Source: Gordonia sp. PP30 | GTDB lineage: Bacteria > Actinomycetota > Actinomycetes > Mycobacteriales > Mycobacteriaceae | Reading direction: 5' to 3' | DNA: 64,000 bases | NCBI RefSeq assembly: GCF_023100845.1 | Contig: NZ_CP095864.1 | Coordinates: 2,170,001 to 2,234,000, forward strand | In this document: one piece after another, positions 52,265-61,944 of the stretch | How positions within the stretch are numbered: position 1 is the first letter of the stretch | Layout of the letters: the number at the start of each line of letters is the position of its first letter | Program-made: the position numbers and the translations under genes | Notes under the pieces: generated by a model | The model's input: the letters and a program-made list of their open reading frames with translations, nothing else | What the model was told of the DNA's origin: nothing | Database searches by the model: none

Positions 52265-53187
52265 GTAACTGGTTCGGTTTCCGGACTCCGTCACTGCGTT
52301 TCCTCTTCGCGTGGGCGGTCGCCGACCTTGCGGCCAACATCCTGCTGGTGGTGACCGGCGGTGCCGTCCGCGTCACCGGATCGGGCCTCGGCTGCCCCAC
52401 GTGGCCGCAGTGCGGCGACGGCAAGTACACGCCGCCGGTGAGCTATCACGGTCTCATCGAGTTCGGCAACCGGATGCTGACGTGGGTGCTGGTCGTGGTC
52501 GCGATCGGTGCCTGGCTGGCCGCGATGCGCTATCGGCCGAAGGACCGGGTGGCCCGGAAGCTCGCGACCTGGGTGGCCCTCGGCATCCCGCTGCAGGCGG
52601 TGATCGGCGGCATCACGGTCCTCACCAAGCTGAATCCGTGGGTCGTCGCGCTGCACTTCGTGCTGACCATGGCGATCATCTCGCTGGCGACCTGGCTGGT
52701 CTACCGGACCCGCCCCGCCGGGGCGGCAGCCTCCGTCGACGAGGTGGCCCTCCCCCGCGATTCGGTGATCGCCCGGCTCGGCCTGCTCCTCGCGTGGGTC
52801 GTCTACCTGCTGACCTGGATCACCGTGTACCTCGGGACGGTGGTCACCGGCTCCGGTCCGCATTCCGGTGACGAGCACTCACACCGCAACGGGCTTCAGC
52901 CCACGCAGGCCACCCAGTTGCACGTGGATGCCGTCTGGACGCTCGTCGGCGCCACCATCGGCCTGCTGGCCCTGGCGTTCCTCGCCCACCTCGCCTGGCG
53001 CCGCGCGTCGCTCTGGTTCGCCGCGATCCTGATCCTGCAGGGCGTGATCGGCTACGTGCAGTACCTGACGCACCTGCCGATGCTGCTGGTGATCCTGCAC
53101 ATGTTCGGCTCCGCCCTCCTGATGGCAGGCGCCACCTTCCTGCTGCTCTCGGCGGTCGAGGCCGGTCGTACCCGCGATCTGTCCTGA
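52261..53187 (+). CDS. ctaA: Heme A synthase (CtaA/COX15)
   Basis: 308 residues with eight hydrophobic segments. It hydroxylates the C8 methyl of heme O to give heme A for cytochrome aa3 oxidase. Heme-ligand histidines are in YHGLIEFGNR, ALHFVLTMAI, LHVDAVWTLVG and VILHMFGSAL. An extracytoplasmic Cys pair, GCPTWPQC, matches the redox-active pair in Bacillus CtaA. The ATG overlaps the ABC permease stop, so it belongs to the same transcript. Confidence 0.96.
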   Translation: MSNWFGFRTPSLRFLFAWAVADLAANILLVVTGGAVRVTGSGLGCPTWPQCGDGKYTPPVSYHGLIEFGNRMLTWVLVVVAIGAWLAAMRYRPKDRVARKLATWVALGIPLQAVIGGITVLTKLNPWVVALHFVLTMAIISLATWLVYRTRPAGAAASVDEVALPRDSVIARLGLLLAWVVYLLTWITVYLGTVVTGSGPHSGDEHSHRNGLQPTQATQLHVDAVWTLVGATIGLLALAFLAHLAWRRASLWFAAILILQGVIGYVQYLTHLPMLLVILHMFGSALLMAGATFLLLSAVEAGRTRDLS

Positions 53188-53224
53188 CGATCCGCGACAT
53201 GGCGGGCGAGCGGACTCCACATGA

Positions 53225-53288
53225 TGGTCGAGCGGAGTCGAGACCACTCACCCGGTCGAGAGGTGTTGGTCTCGACTCCGCTCGACCA
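53225..53288. repeat. 22-bp perfect inverted repeat (stem-loop) after ctaA
   Basis: The 22 bases at 53225-53246 are the exact complement of 53267-53288, with a 20-base loop that itself contains GGTCGAG. It lies between convergent ctaA and the next gene and may end both transcripts. Shorter pieces of the same word (ggctcgaccagc, gcggactcc) recur beside it, which suggests a dispersed repeat of the TGGTCGAGCGGAGTCGAG type common in Gordonia-like genomes. Confidence 0.85.
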
Positions 53289-53351
53289 GCTTTAGGCGGC
53301 TCGACCAGCAAAAAGCCAGCTCGGTCGCCACGGCTTGCGGCGGGGCCGCGG

Positions 53352-53738
53352 TCAGCGGTAGTCGACGACCTTGCGGTTGCGCGGCTTCGGGAACCGCGAG
53401 GAGTTGGCCACCCAGCCGGCCATCTTGCGCCAGTGCTTGGGGCCGGTGGTGGCGGCGGTGGTGAGCTCGCGATCCCATTCGGCGGTCTCGAGGCCGTCGA
53501 CGGCGGCGACCACCTCGCGGGCGTCGTCCAGGCTGGGCACCACGCGGTCGCCGAGCACGCCGTCCTTCTCCCCGACCAGGGTGATGCGGACGCCCGCCGA
53601 CCCGGCGGGCTGGAGCACGGCCTTGGCCGCGCCGTCCTCCGTGGCGACGTAGCCGCGGATCGAGTTCACGACGCCCTTGCCCGGCGCGGACTCGGCCGGT
53701 GCGTCGTTCGCGGTCTGGGCGGTGGTCTCTTCGGTCAT
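53352..53738 (-). CDS. Conserved actinobacterial protein of unknown function
   Basis: 128 residues from the ATG at 53738; an ATG three codons earlier is possible. The first 25 residues are low-complexity acidic. The rest has GVVNSIRGYVATEDGAAKAV, GVRITLVGEKDGVLGDRVV and the basic end SSRFPKPRNRKVVDYR. No signal or membrane segment is seen and no family is recognised. Confidence 0.65.
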   Translation of the reverse strand: MTEETTAQTANDAPAESAPGKGVVNSIRGYVATEDGAAKAVLQPAGSAGVRITLVGEKDGVLGDRVVPSLDDAREVVAAVDGLETAEWDRELTTAATTGPKHWRKMAGWVANSSRFPKPRNRKVVDYR

Positions 53739-53781
53739 GGGTCTCATGATAGCGGCGCGGTCTCGCCGCCCACGACAGCCG

Positions 53782-54207
53782 TCACGGTGCCAGTCTGCGG
53801 AGCAGCCCGGCGAGGGTCCGCAGGTCGTCGCCGCTGAAGGCGGCGAGTTCCGGGGGCGCCGGGTCGGGGGTCGCGTCGGCGACGGCCACCGCGGCGCGGC
53901 CGGCGGCGGTCAGCGACACCAGGCGGCGCCGTTTGTCGGCGGGGTCGACGTCGCGCGAGACCAGTCCGGCCGCCGCCAGCTCGTTGACCGCCACCGTGGT
54001 CGCCGGTGCGTCCATAGCCGCCGCGTGCGCGAGTTCCTTCAGACTGAGCGGGCGCCCTCGATCGAGGCGCCGCAGGACCCGGACCCGGGAGAACGGGAGA
54101 CCGGTGCGCCGGGCGACCGCGCGGCGCCAGGCGTCACGACTGTCGAAGACGGCGTGCACCAGGAGCGACCACACCTCGTCGGGGTCCGGCTGCGGCTCAG
54201 CGGGCAT
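53782..54207 (-). CDS. MarR-family transcriptional regulator
   Basis: 141 residues. The winged helix core is LPFSRVRVLRRLDRGRPLSLKELAHAAAMDAPATTVAVNELAAAGLVSRDVDPADKRRRLVSLTAAG, with the DxRxxR-like DPADKRRR wing. It overlaps the MFS exporter gene by 11 bases, so the exporter is transcribed first and the regulator follows. The palindrome at 55597 is a candidate operator. Confidence 0.92.
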   Translation of the reverse strand: MPAEPQPDPDEVWSLLVHAVFDSRDAWRRAVARRTGLPFSRVRVLRRLDRGRPLSLKELAHAAAMDAPATTVAVNELAAAGLVSRDVDPADKRRRLVSLTAAGRAAVAVADATPDPAPPELAAFSGDDLRTLAGLLRRLAP

Positions 54208-55588
54208 CGCTCACCGCCTCGGTCCGGGTGACGGGGTCGTCGTCGAACAGCGGGGCGACGCGCCGCAGAGAGCGGTCAGCGGCGGCACCGGTCGAGACGA
54301 CACCGAGCACGATCACGCCGACCATCGCGACGGCCACCGTGGACCACAGCGCGGCGCCGGCCAGCACGCCGCACAGGGCGACACCGACGCTGATGCCGAT
54401 CTGCCGGCTCGTCGTGGCGACCGCGGCGGCGGCCCCGGCGCGGTCGATGGGCATCCCGCTGACCGCCGCGTTGGTGATCGGCGCGTTCACCAGACCGAAC
54501 CCGATGCCGAACACCGCCATCACCGCGGCGACGACCGGAATCGGCGTGTCGTCGCCGATCAGCGCCAGCAGCACCGCGGCGACGGTCATCACGGCGCCGG
54601 CGCTCACCATCGACGGCCGCGCCCCGTAGCGGCCGACCAGCCGGCCCGACAGCGGCGACATCACCAGGACGGCCAGCGCCATCGGCAGATAGACCAGGCC
54701 CGCGGAGACGGCGCTGAGCTGCCGGGTGGACTGCAGATAGATCGACATGGTGAAGAGGAAGGCGCCGAAACCGGCGAAGGCGACGATCGCGGTCATCGTC
54801 GCGGCCGAGAACGGGAAGCTCCGGAAGAAGCGCAGATCGATGAACGGCGCCCGGTGCCGGTTCTCGTGCCAGAGGAAGGCGGCGAAGGCGGCGGCGGTGA
54901 CCAGCAACAGCAGTGGCCGCCGCTCGATGAGCGCGAAGACCAGGGTGGCGAGGACGAGAACGGCCAGCACCTGGCCGATAGGATCGAGGCGGCGGGCGCT
55001 CGCCGAGCGCGATTCGGGCACCACCGCGGCGGTGAGGACGAGGGCGAGGGCGCAGATCGGCAGGTTGATCCAGAAGATCGACCGCCAGCCGAGGGAGTCG
55101 ATCAGCGTGCCGCCGACGATCGGACCGACCGCCGTCGAGACGCCGACGACCGCGCCCCAGACACCGATGGCGCGGGCGCGTTCGACGCGGTCGGTGAAGA
55201 CGACGGTGATGATCGACATCGCCACCGGGTTGAGCATCGAGCCGCCGACCGCCTGCAGGAACCGCGCCGCGATCAGCACCTCGATGTTCGGCGCCAGACT
55301 GCACAGCAGGGATCCGGCGGCGAAGACCGTCAGGCCGATCTGGAACACCCGCCGCCGTCCGAAGCGGTCAGCGATCGCCCCGGACAGCAGCAGCAGGCTC
55401 GCCAGGGTCAGCGTGTAGCCGTCCACCACCCATTGCAGGTGGGACAGCGAGGCGTGCAACTCCCGGCCGATCGTCGGCAGCGCGAGATTGACGATGGTGG
55501 AATCCATCGTCGAGATGAGGATCGCCGTGCAGCAGGTGATGAGCACGGCGCGCTTGCGGCTCGTCGAGAGCGGTGCGGGACCGGTCAC
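54197..55588 (-). CDS. MFS drug exporter (DHA2-like, 14 TM)
   Basis: 463 residues from the GTG at 55588. Many hydrophobic segments fit the 14-helix EmrB/QacA family. Motif A variant GAIADRFGRRRVFQIG and motif C GWGAVVGVSTAVGPIVGG (here IGVWGAVVGVSTAVGPIVGGTLID) are present, and the proton-relay STMDSTIVNLALPTI lies in helix 1. It is probably a proton-driven multidrug exporter. Together with the MarR gene it forms a resistance pair, divergent from qor. Confidence 0.93.
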   Translation of the reverse strand: MTGPAPLSTSRKRAVLITCCTAILISTMDSTIVNLALPTIGRELHASLSHLQWVVDGYTLTLASLLLLSGAIADRFGRRRVFQIGLTVFAAGSLLCSLAPNIEVLIAARFLQAVGGSMLNPVAMSIITVVFTDRVERARAIGVWGAVVGVSTAVGPIVGGTLIDSLGWRSIFWINLPICALALVLTAAVVPESRSASARRLDPIGQVLAVLVLATLVFALIERRPLLLLVTAAAFAAFLWHENRHRAPFIDLRFFRSFPFSAATMTAIVAFAGFGAFLFTMSIYLQSTRQLSAVSAGLVYLPMALAVLVMSPLSGRLVGRYGARPSMVSAGAVMTVAAVLLALIGDDTPIPVVAAVMAVFGIGFGLVNAPITNAAVSGMPIDRAGAAAAVATTSRQIGISVGVALCGVLAGAALWSTVAVAMVGVIVLGVVSTGAAADRSLRRVAPLFDDDPVTRTEAVSDAR

Positions 55589-55596
55589 CCGATCAA

Positions 55597-55610
55597 TTGT
55601 ATAAACACAA
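55597..55610. promoter_or_regulatory. Candidate MarR operator between the MFS gene and qor
   Basis: ttgtataaacacaa: TTGT and ACAA half-sites separated by six bases, within an AT-rich pocket in otherwise GC-rich DNA. It lies 9 bases before the exporter start on the minus strand and 30 before qor. The size and shape suit a MarR dimer. Confidence 0.5.
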
Positions 55611-55639
55611 CTGTCCGCGCCGCGTGCCACACTGAAGTC

Positions 55640-56629
55640 ATGCGCGCGATCACTGTGACGTCCACCGGCGGTCCCGAGGTCCTGCGGTACGGGCCGGTCC
55701 CGGATCCGGCGCCCGGCCCCGGCGAGATCCTGGTGCGGGTCCGCGCCGCCGGGGTGAACTTCATCGACACCTACTTCCGGCACGGTCTCTACCCGATCGC
55801 CCTGCCCTACGTGCCCGGCCACGAGGGCGCAGGCGAGATCGTGGCGCTCGGCGCCGGGGTCGACGGACTGGCCGTCGGCGACCGGGTGGCCTGGTGCGAT
55901 GCGCCGGCCAGCTACGCCGAACTGGTCGTCGTCCGGGCGGCACGGGCGCTCCGGATACCCGACGGCGTCTCCGACGAGACGGCCGGATCGTCGCTGCTGC
56001 GCGGCCTCACCGCGCACTACCTGCTGAATCCGTCCCTGCCGCAGCGGGCCGGCGGCAGCGCGCAGCCGCGGGCCGGCGACACGGTCCTGGTCCACGCCGG
56101 CGCGGGCGGCGTCGGCCTGATCCTCACGCAGCTCGCCACGCGCGCTGGGATCCGGGTGATCAGCACGGTGTCCAGCGACCGCAAGGCCGAACTCTCGCTC
56201 GCCGCCGGCGCGCAGACGGTGCTTCGCTATCACGAGGACATCCCCGCCCGGGTACGCGAGTTGACCGACGGACACGGCGTGCCCGTGGTGTACGACGGCG
56301 TGGGCGCCGCCACCTTCGAGCAGTCCCTGGAATCGGCCGCGGTGCGCGGCACGGTGGTGCTGTTCGGCGCCGCCAGCGGACCGGTGCCGCCGTTCGATCT
56401 GCAGCGGCTCAATCCGCTCGGCTCGCTGTCGGTGACCCGACCGACGCTCGCCCACTTCATCGCCGCCCCCGACGAGCTGGCGTGGCGGGCGGGCGAGTAT
56501 TTCGAGGCGGTCGCCGACGGCGACGTCGTGATCCGCGTCGGACAGACCTATCCCCTGGCCGATGCCGCGCAGGCCCACCGCGACCTGGAGAACCGGCAGA
56601 CGACCGGCTCGACGGCGCTCCTCCCGTGA
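55640..56629 (+). CDS. qor: Quinone oxidoreductase (zeta-crystallin-like MDR protein)
   Basis: 329 residues from the ATG at 55640. Medium-chain reductase fold: RVRAAGVNFIDTYFRHGLYP, PYVPGHEGAGEIVALG, the NADPH-binding VLVHAGAGGVGLILTQLA, and a C-terminal FDLQRLNPLGSLSVTRPTLAHF. There are no zinc ligands, as for quinone reductases. It carries out one-electron or enone reduction with NADPH. In M. tuberculosis the equivalent, Rv1454c, lies close to ctaA as here. The stop overlaps the following gene. Confidence 0.94.
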   Translation: MRAITVTSTGGPEVLRYGPVPDPAPGPGEILVRVRAAGVNFIDTYFRHGLYPIALPYVPGHEGAGEIVALGAGVDGLAVGDRVAWCDAPASYAELVVVRAARALRIPDGVSDETAGSSLLRGLTAHYLLNPSLPQRAGGSAQPRAGDTVLVHAGAGGVGLILTQLATRAGIRVISTVSSDRKAELSLAAGAQTVLRYHEDIPARVRELTDGHGVPVVYDGVGAATFEQSLESAAVRGTVVLFGAASGPVPPFDLQRLNPLGSLSVTRPTLAHFIAAPDELAWRAGEYFEAVADGDVVIRVGQTYPLADAAQAHRDLENRQTTGSTALLP

Positions 56630-57321
56630 CACGGGTGTCGCCTGCCCGGGCCGGTATCGGGATCGCCGTGACCGTGGCCGTCGTGCTGCTGGCGGCCGTC
56701 CGGCCGATGAGCGCGGTCGCCCTCAGCATCTGCCTCGCCCTGCTCCTCGGCCTCGGCGTGATCGTGGCGGCGTTCCCCGGCGCCGGGACGGCGGCGCCCG
56801 CCGCCCGGGACGGCCGGCAGGCGCGCCGCGAGCGCTGGACCGCCGCGACCGGTCATCACGACGACATCCTCGCCGCCTACGGCGTCTACGAACTCGATCC
56901 GTCGATGCTGCTGCGCTACCCGGCGATGTGGGACTTGAGCGCCCCGCCGATCGTGAACTTCCACGACGCCCTCGACCTGGCCGGATCCCTGCGCACCGAC
57001 TCCTACCCCGGAGACGACGACGCGCAGGAGTACGTCGACGCGGTGAGCATGCTCCGCACGGACTGGGCGGCCGCCGACCGGTACGCGCGCACCACCGGCA
57101 CCGGCCATCTCGACGACACCGACGCCGGCGAATGCCGCCGGGCCCTCGGCCTGCTGCAGCACGCCGAGGGCACCGCGGGCCCGGAACGGGCGACCTATCT
57201 GGAGAAGGTGATCGGCAGCCTCGACAAGCTGTCCGAGCGCGGCGTCGTCACCGCGCCCGCGCCGATGCAGGACGCACTCACCAAGCAGGTGCAGCGCTCC
57301 CTCGAGTCACCACAGACCTGA
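56626..57321 (+). CDS. Membrane-anchored protein of unknown function
   Basis: 231 residues from a GTG overlapping the qor stop as GTGA. Two hydrophobic helices at the N-terminus (about 9-27 and 29-52) precede a soluble helical domain of about 175 residues (ILAAYGVYELDPSMLLRYPAMWDLS, LRTDWAAADRYARTTG, KVIGSLDKLSERG). It has no recognised family. It may face the cytoplasm. The last 15 bases overlap the convergent gene. Confidence 0.75.
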   Translation: MTRVSPARAGIGIAVTVAVVLLAAVRPMSAVALSICLALLLGLGVIVAAFPGAGTAAPAARDGRQARRERWTAATGHHDDILAAYGVYELDPSMLLRYPAMWDLSAPPIVNFHDALDLAGSLRTDSYPGDDDAQEYVDAVSMLRTDWAAADRYARTTGTGHLDDTDAGECRRALGLLQHAEGTAGPERATYLEKVIGSLDKLSERGVVTAPAPMQDALTKQVQRSLESPQT

Positions 57322-58536
57322 GCGCAGGAAGGTGCCGTTTAGGGCGTAGACGCCTTCGGCGCGCACCCCGATCGGCCCGGTCCGCATCATGATCACTTCG
57401 TCACCGGACCGGTCACCGGGCGCCGGTCCGGCCTGAAAGGCGACCAGGTCGCCGTCGAACGGCTTCAGGTCGTTCCGGGCCAAGAGGTCGTCGCGGGCCT
57501 TCACCAGCGCCGCGGTGGTCACCGTATCGGCCCGGAAACCCGCGCTCTCCCGCGAGTTCCGCGGCCGCAGCTCGGGGAAGCAGCCGGGCACGATCTTCAA
57601 CGACTCGTAGGGACCGCCGGTGAAGTCCACGTTGACCCCGCCGGAGTTCTGGATCGCCGAGGCGAACACCGACGACGATCCCTCGGCGAGCGCCATGAAG
57701 TCGATCTCCCGCACCAGCGGCGCCGCCGGGTCCAGGCGGTACTGCCGCATCACCTTCTGCAGCAGCGGCATCGCGGTGCCGAGGAAGGCCGCATCGGTGG
57801 TCGGCGCGACGTGCCCGGCGGCGTCGACCTGGATCGCGTGCATGTCGATCTGATACTCGGCGACCAGCAGGTCGTCGCTGCGCCGGGAGAGCGTGATCCC
57901 GTCGGCCGGATGCGATCCGGTGATCTTCAGCGCGGCCGCCGCCTTCGCCACCTCGGGTGTCGCGGCGTTCAGGTCGAGTCGGTCGATGTCCGCGCGGGAG
58001 AACGTGCGCCGGTCGGTGGCACGCCTGCGGTCCGCGGAATACCACCGCCCGTCGCTGCGACTGGCGTACACCGCGTCGCCGGTGGCCGGGTCGTACACGC
58101 GCAGCGACGTCGACAGATCACTGATGCGGATCTCCAGTACACTGCGCGAGCCGTTCGGGACCAGCTGATCGGCGCGGTCCAGCGCGGCACGCAACTCGCC
58201 CTGCGGATCGGCCGGCAGCTCCTCGGTGACCGGCGCGCCGCCGCCCGGCTGCGGCCCGGCCCCCGCACCGCCGGCCCGGCTGTCCGACATCATCGCGACC
58301 ACCGTGATCCCGACGGCGAACAGGGCGGTCGGGATCAGGATCAGCGCGATCAGGGCCGCCGACGGATAGCGGCTCCGGAGCCACGTGAGGATCGCCACCG
58401 GGACGACGACGGCGATCAGCGCACCGACCACGCGCCAGCCGGCCGCCTCGGCGACGCACGCCAGAACCATGCCGCCGACGGCGGCGACCGCCGCGATCAG
58501 CACACCCAGCAGCGGGACGACGGAACTGTGCTTCAT
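57307..58536 (-). CDS. Membrane protein of unknown function
   Basis: 409 residues. Three hydrophobic segments within the first 80 residues, then a Gly/Pro linker and a soluble domain of about 300 residues with alternating strands (VLEIRISDLSTSLRVYDPATGD ... YESLKIVPGCFPELRPRNSRE) and an end VRAEGVYALNGTFLRSGLW. No catalytic motif recognised; an extracytoplasmic sensory or scaffold domain is possible. It is convergent with the preceding gene (15-base overlap of 3' ends) and co-directional with ctaB. Confidence 0.7.
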   Translation of the reverse strand: MKHSSVVPLLGVLIAAVAAVGGMVLACVAEAAGWRVVGALIAVVVPVAILTWLRSRYPSAALIALILIPTALFAVGITVVAMMSDSRAGGAGAGPQPGGGAPVTEELPADPQGELRAALDRADQLVPNGSRSVLEIRISDLSTSLRVYDPATGDAVYASRSDGRWYSADRRRATDRRTFSRADIDRLDLNAATPEVAKAAAALKITGSHPADGITLSRRSDDLLVAEYQIDMHAIQVDAAGHVAPTTDAAFLGTAMPLLQKVMRQYRLDPAAPLVREIDFMALAEGSSSVFASAIQNSGGVNVDFTGGPYESLKIVPGCFPELRPRNSRESAGFRADTVTTAALVKARDDLLARNDLKPFDGDLVAFQAGPAPGDRSGDEVIMMRTGPIGVRAEGVYALNGTFLRSGLW

Positions 58537-58563
58537 CGGCTCACTGTCCCAGACGGGCGCCGG

Positions 58564-59583
58564 TCAGGAGAAGTATGACGAGATGGTCGGCAGGTTCAGC
58601 ACCGCGTCGACCGCGAGACCGCAGAACAGCAGGGCCAGGTATTCGTTGGACTTGAGGAAGATCTTCAGCGGCTTCACCTCGGCGCCGCGCCGGGTGTTCA
58701 CGTACAGCTTGGTGACGTACCAGAGGAACCAGGCGCCGGTGCCGACCGCGACCACCAGGTAGATCCAGCTGGTCACCGGGATCAGCGCGAAGGAGGTGAG
58801 CACGGTCAGCCAGGTGTAGATCAGCATCTCGCGGGTCACCCGCTCCGGGGTGGCGATCACCGGCAGCATCGGCACGCCCGCGGCCGCGTAGTCCTCGCGG
58901 TAGCGCCAGGCCAGCGCCCAGGTGTGCGGCGGGGTCCAGAAGAAGACCACCAGGAACATCACGAACGGCTGCCAGCTGAGGCTGTGCGTCACCGCCGCCC
59001 AGCCGATCAGCGCCGGCATGCACCCGGCGGCGCCGCCCCAGATCACGTTCTGCCAGGTCCGCCGCTTGAGGATCAGCGTGTACACGAACACGTAGAACGC
59101 GATGGTGATCATCACCAGGATCGACGGCAGGAACGAGCGGTGCCCGGCGTCGTCGGCCGTGCCGTAGTACAGCGTCACGAACGACGCGGCGGCGAGCACG
59201 ATGCCGAAGATCAGCGCGTTGCGCACCGGCACCGCGTGCCGGGCCAGCGGCCGGCGCTGGGTGCGCTTCATCTTCTGGTCGATATCCGCGTCGGCGACCA
59301 TGTTCAGGCTGTTGGCGCTCGCCGCGCCCATCCAGCCGCCGACGACGGTGACCAGGATCAGCACGATGTCGACGTGCCCGCGGTGGGCTTGCAGCATCAC
59401 CGGGATGGTCGAGACCAGCAGCAACTCGATCACCCGGGGCTTGGTGAGCGCGATGTAGGCGCCCGCCGTGGCCTTGATCCGGGCCGGGATCGTCGCCGGT
59501 ACTGCCGGTGCCGCCGCGGGATCCGGGGACGACGAGGAGTCGCTGGCGGAAGCGTCTGAATCCACGCTTTGCCCGATCTTCAA
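58564..59583 (-). CDS. ctaB: Heme O synthase (protoheme IX farnesyltransferase)
   Basis: 339 residues from the TTG at 59583, favoured because AAGGGAG lies 7 bases before it; a GTG at 59565 is the main alternative. A UbiA-family membrane enzyme adding the farnesyl group to heme B. The first Asp-rich motif is [23 protein letters not shown] and the second [15 protein letters not shown]. Nine hydrophobic segments are visible. Together with ctaA it supplies heme A for the cytochrome oxidase. It is divergent from tkt. Confidence 0.95.
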   Translation of the reverse strand: MKIGQSVDSDASASDSSSSPDPAAAPAVPATIPARIKATAGAYIALTKPRVIELLLVSTIPVMLQAHRGHVDIVLILVTVVGGWMGAASANSLNMVADADIDQKMKRTQRRPLARHAVPVRNALIFGIVLAAASFVTLYYGTADDAGHRSFLPSILVMITIAFYVFVYTLILKRRTWQNVIWGGAAGCMPALIGWAAVTHSLSWQPFVMFLVVFFWTPPHTWALAWRYREDYAAAGVPMLPVIATPERVTREMLIYTWLTVLTSFALIPVTSWIYLVVAVGTGAWFLWYVTKLYVNTRRGAEVKPLKIFLKSNEYLALLFCGLAVDAVLNLPTISSYFS

Positions 59584-59809
59584 CGCCTGGCTCCCTTGCC
59601 TGCTCGAGAAGTGCGCACCGGCGCGCACGCCAGCCACCACGGAGAGTTCTCCCGAAGGGCTGCTTCGCCTCGAATGGTAGCCCTCGCGCGGCGGAGCGGA
59701 GAATCGGGTCCGCCGCGCGCGATCGGCCCGTCCTGGCCGGACGAACGTCGGCCCTATGCCCTAGGCTGGGGGAATCAGCCGTTTCACACCCTCAGGAGAT
59801 CCCCGAACC

Positions 59810-61909
59810 GTGACCGCTACAGAACAGATCGCCGAGCTGACCAAGCAGGTACACCCTGACGATTGGACTGACGTGGACACCCGGGCGGTCGACACCGCCC
59901 GGCTGCTCGCGGCGGACGCGGTCCAGCATTGCGGAAGCGGTCACCCGGGCACGGCGATGAGCCTGGCCCCGCTGGCGTACACCCTCTACCAGCGTGTGAT
60001 GCGGCACGACCCGAAGGATCCGGAGTGGGTCGGCCGCGACCGCTTCGTCCTCTCCTGCGGCCACTCCAGCCTCACCCAGTACATCCAGCTGTACCTCGGC
60101 GGTTTCGGCCTGGAACTGGGCGACCTCGAGGCGCTGCGCACCTGGGATTCGCTGACCCCGGGCCACCCCGAGTACCGCCACACCAAGGGCGTCGAGATCA
60201 CCACCGGTCCGCTCGGCCAGGGTCTGGCGTCGGCGGTGGGCATGGCGATGGCGGCCCGCCGCGAGCGCGGCCTGTTCGATCCGGACGCCCCGGCCGGCGA
60301 CAGCCCCTTCGACCACCACGTCTACGTGATCGCCTCCGACGGCGACATCGAGGAGGGCGTCACCTCCGAGGCGTCGTCGCTGGCCGGCACCCAGGAACTC
60401 GGCAATCTGATCGTCTTCTACGACCAGAACCACATCTCCATCGAGGACGACACCCAGATCGCCCTCACCGAGGACACCGGTAAGCGCTACGAGTCGTACG
60501 GCTGGGACGTGCAGCACATCGAGGGCGGCGAGGACATCGTCGCGATCGAGAAGGCCGTCGAGCACGCCAAGAGCGTCACCGACAAGCCGTCGATCATCCT
60601 CATCCGCACCATCATCGCGTGGCCGGCTCCGACCAAGATGAACACCGGCGCCTCGCACGGCAGCGCGCTGGGCGCCGACGAGGTCGCCGCCACCAAGAAG
60701 ATTCTCGGCTTCGATCCCGAGCAGAGCTTCGAGGTGCCGGCCGAGGTGATCGCGCACACCCGCGCACTCGCCGATCGCGCCGCCACCGAGCGGGCCGCCT
60801 GGCAGGTCGAGTTCGACGCCTGGGCCGCCGCCAACGGCGAGCGCAAGGCGCTGTTCGACCGGCTGTACGCCGAGGCGCTGCCGGAGGGCTGGACCGACGC
60901 GCTGCCGTCATGGGAGGCCGGCGACAAGGCCGTCGCCACCCGCTCGGCGTCGGGCAAGGTGCTCTCCGCGCTGGGTCCGGTACTGCCGGAGCTGTGGGGC
61001 GGCTCGGCCGACCTGGCCGGTTCCAACAACACCACCATGGACGGCGCGACGTCGTTCGGCCCGGCGTCGATCAGCACCTCCACCTGGACCGCCGACCCGT
61101 ACGGCCGCACCCTGCACTTCGGCATCCGCGAGCACGCGATGGGCGCCATCCTCAACGGCATCGTGCTGCACGGGCCGACCCGCCCGTACGCCGGCACCTT
61201 CCTGCAGTTCGCCGACTACATGCGTCCCGCGGTGCGGCTCGCCGCCCTGATGCAGATCGACCCGATCTACGTCTGGACCCACGACTCGATCGGCCTCGGT
61301 GAGGACGGCCCCACCCATCAGCCGGTGGAGCACCTGGCCGCACTGCGCGCGATCCCCGGCCTGGACGTGGTCCGGCCGGCCGACGCCAACGAGACCGCAC
61401 ACGCCTGGCGTCACCTGCTCGGCCGTCGCCGTACCCCGGTCGGTCTGGCGCTGACCCGCCAGAATGTGCCGGTGCTGGCCGGGACGTCGTACGAGGGCGT
61501 GGCCCGCGGCGGCTACGTGCTGTCCGATCCGGCGGTCGCCCCCGAGGTGGTCCTCATCGGCACCGGCTCGGAGGTCGCGCTGGCCGTCGAGGCCGCCGAG
61601 GCGCTGGCCGCCGAGGGCGTCGCGGCCCGCGTGGTCTCGATGCCGTCGATCGAGTGGTTCGATGAGCAGGACCAGGCGTATCGCGATTCGGTGCTGCCGG
61701 CTGGTGTGCCGCGCGTCGTCGTCGAGGCCGGCATCGCCATGCCGTGGTACCGGCTGGTGCACGGCGGCGGCGGAATCTCCGAGTCGACCGGCGAGATCGT
61801 CTCGCTCGAGCACTTCGGCGCCTCGGCTCCCTACCAGAAGCTGTACGAGGAGTTCGGCATCACCGCCGACGCGGTCGCCGCGGCGGCCCGCCGTCTGCTC
61901 GGCCGCTGA
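59810..61909 (+). CDS. tkt: Transketolase
   Basis: 699 residues from a GTG with AGGAGA upstream. A thiamine-diphosphate enzyme of the pentose phosphate pathway. N-terminal [18 protein letters not shown], the ThDP motif [18 protein letters not shown]...[13 protein letters not shown], the central [13 protein letters not shown], and in the pyrimidine domain [18 protein letters not shown] with [22 protein letters not shown] are all complete. First of the tkt-tal-zwf cluster. Confidence 0.97.
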   Translation: MTATEQIAELTKQVHPDDWTDVDTRAVDTARLLAADAVQHCGSGHPGTAMSLAPLAYTLYQRVMRHDPKDPEWVGRDRFVLSCGHSSLTQYIQLYLGGFGLELGDLEALRTWDSLTPGHPEYRHTKGVEITTGPLGQGLASAVGMAMAARRERGLFDPDAPAGDSPFDHHVYVIASDGDIEEGVTSEASSLAGTQELGNLIVFYDQNHISIEDDTQIALTEDTGKRYESYGWDVQHIEGGEDIVAIEKAVEHAKSVTDKPSIILIRTIIAWPAPTKMNTGASHGSALGADEVAATKKILGFDPEQSFEVPAEVIAHTRALADRAATERAAWQVEFDAWAAANGERKALFDRLYAEALPEGWTDALPSWEAGDKAVATRSASGKVLSALGPVLPELWGGSADLAGSNNTTMDGATSFGPASISTSTWTADPYGRTLHFGIREHAMGAILNGIVLHGPTRPYAGTFLQFADYMRPAVRLAALMQIDPIYVWTHDSIGLGEDGPTHQPVEHLAALRAIPGLDVVRPADANETAHAWRHLLGRRRTPVGLALTRQNVPVLAGTSYEGVARGGYVLSDPAVAPEVVLIGTGSEVALAVEAAEALAAEGVAARVVSMPSIEWFDEQDQAYRDSVLPAGVPRVVVEAGIAMPWYRLVHGGGGISESTGEIVSLEHFGASAPYQKLYEEFGITADAVAAAARRLLGR

Positions 61910-61944
61910 CTCCCACCCGTACCGGACGAATCGGAGGAACCCCC

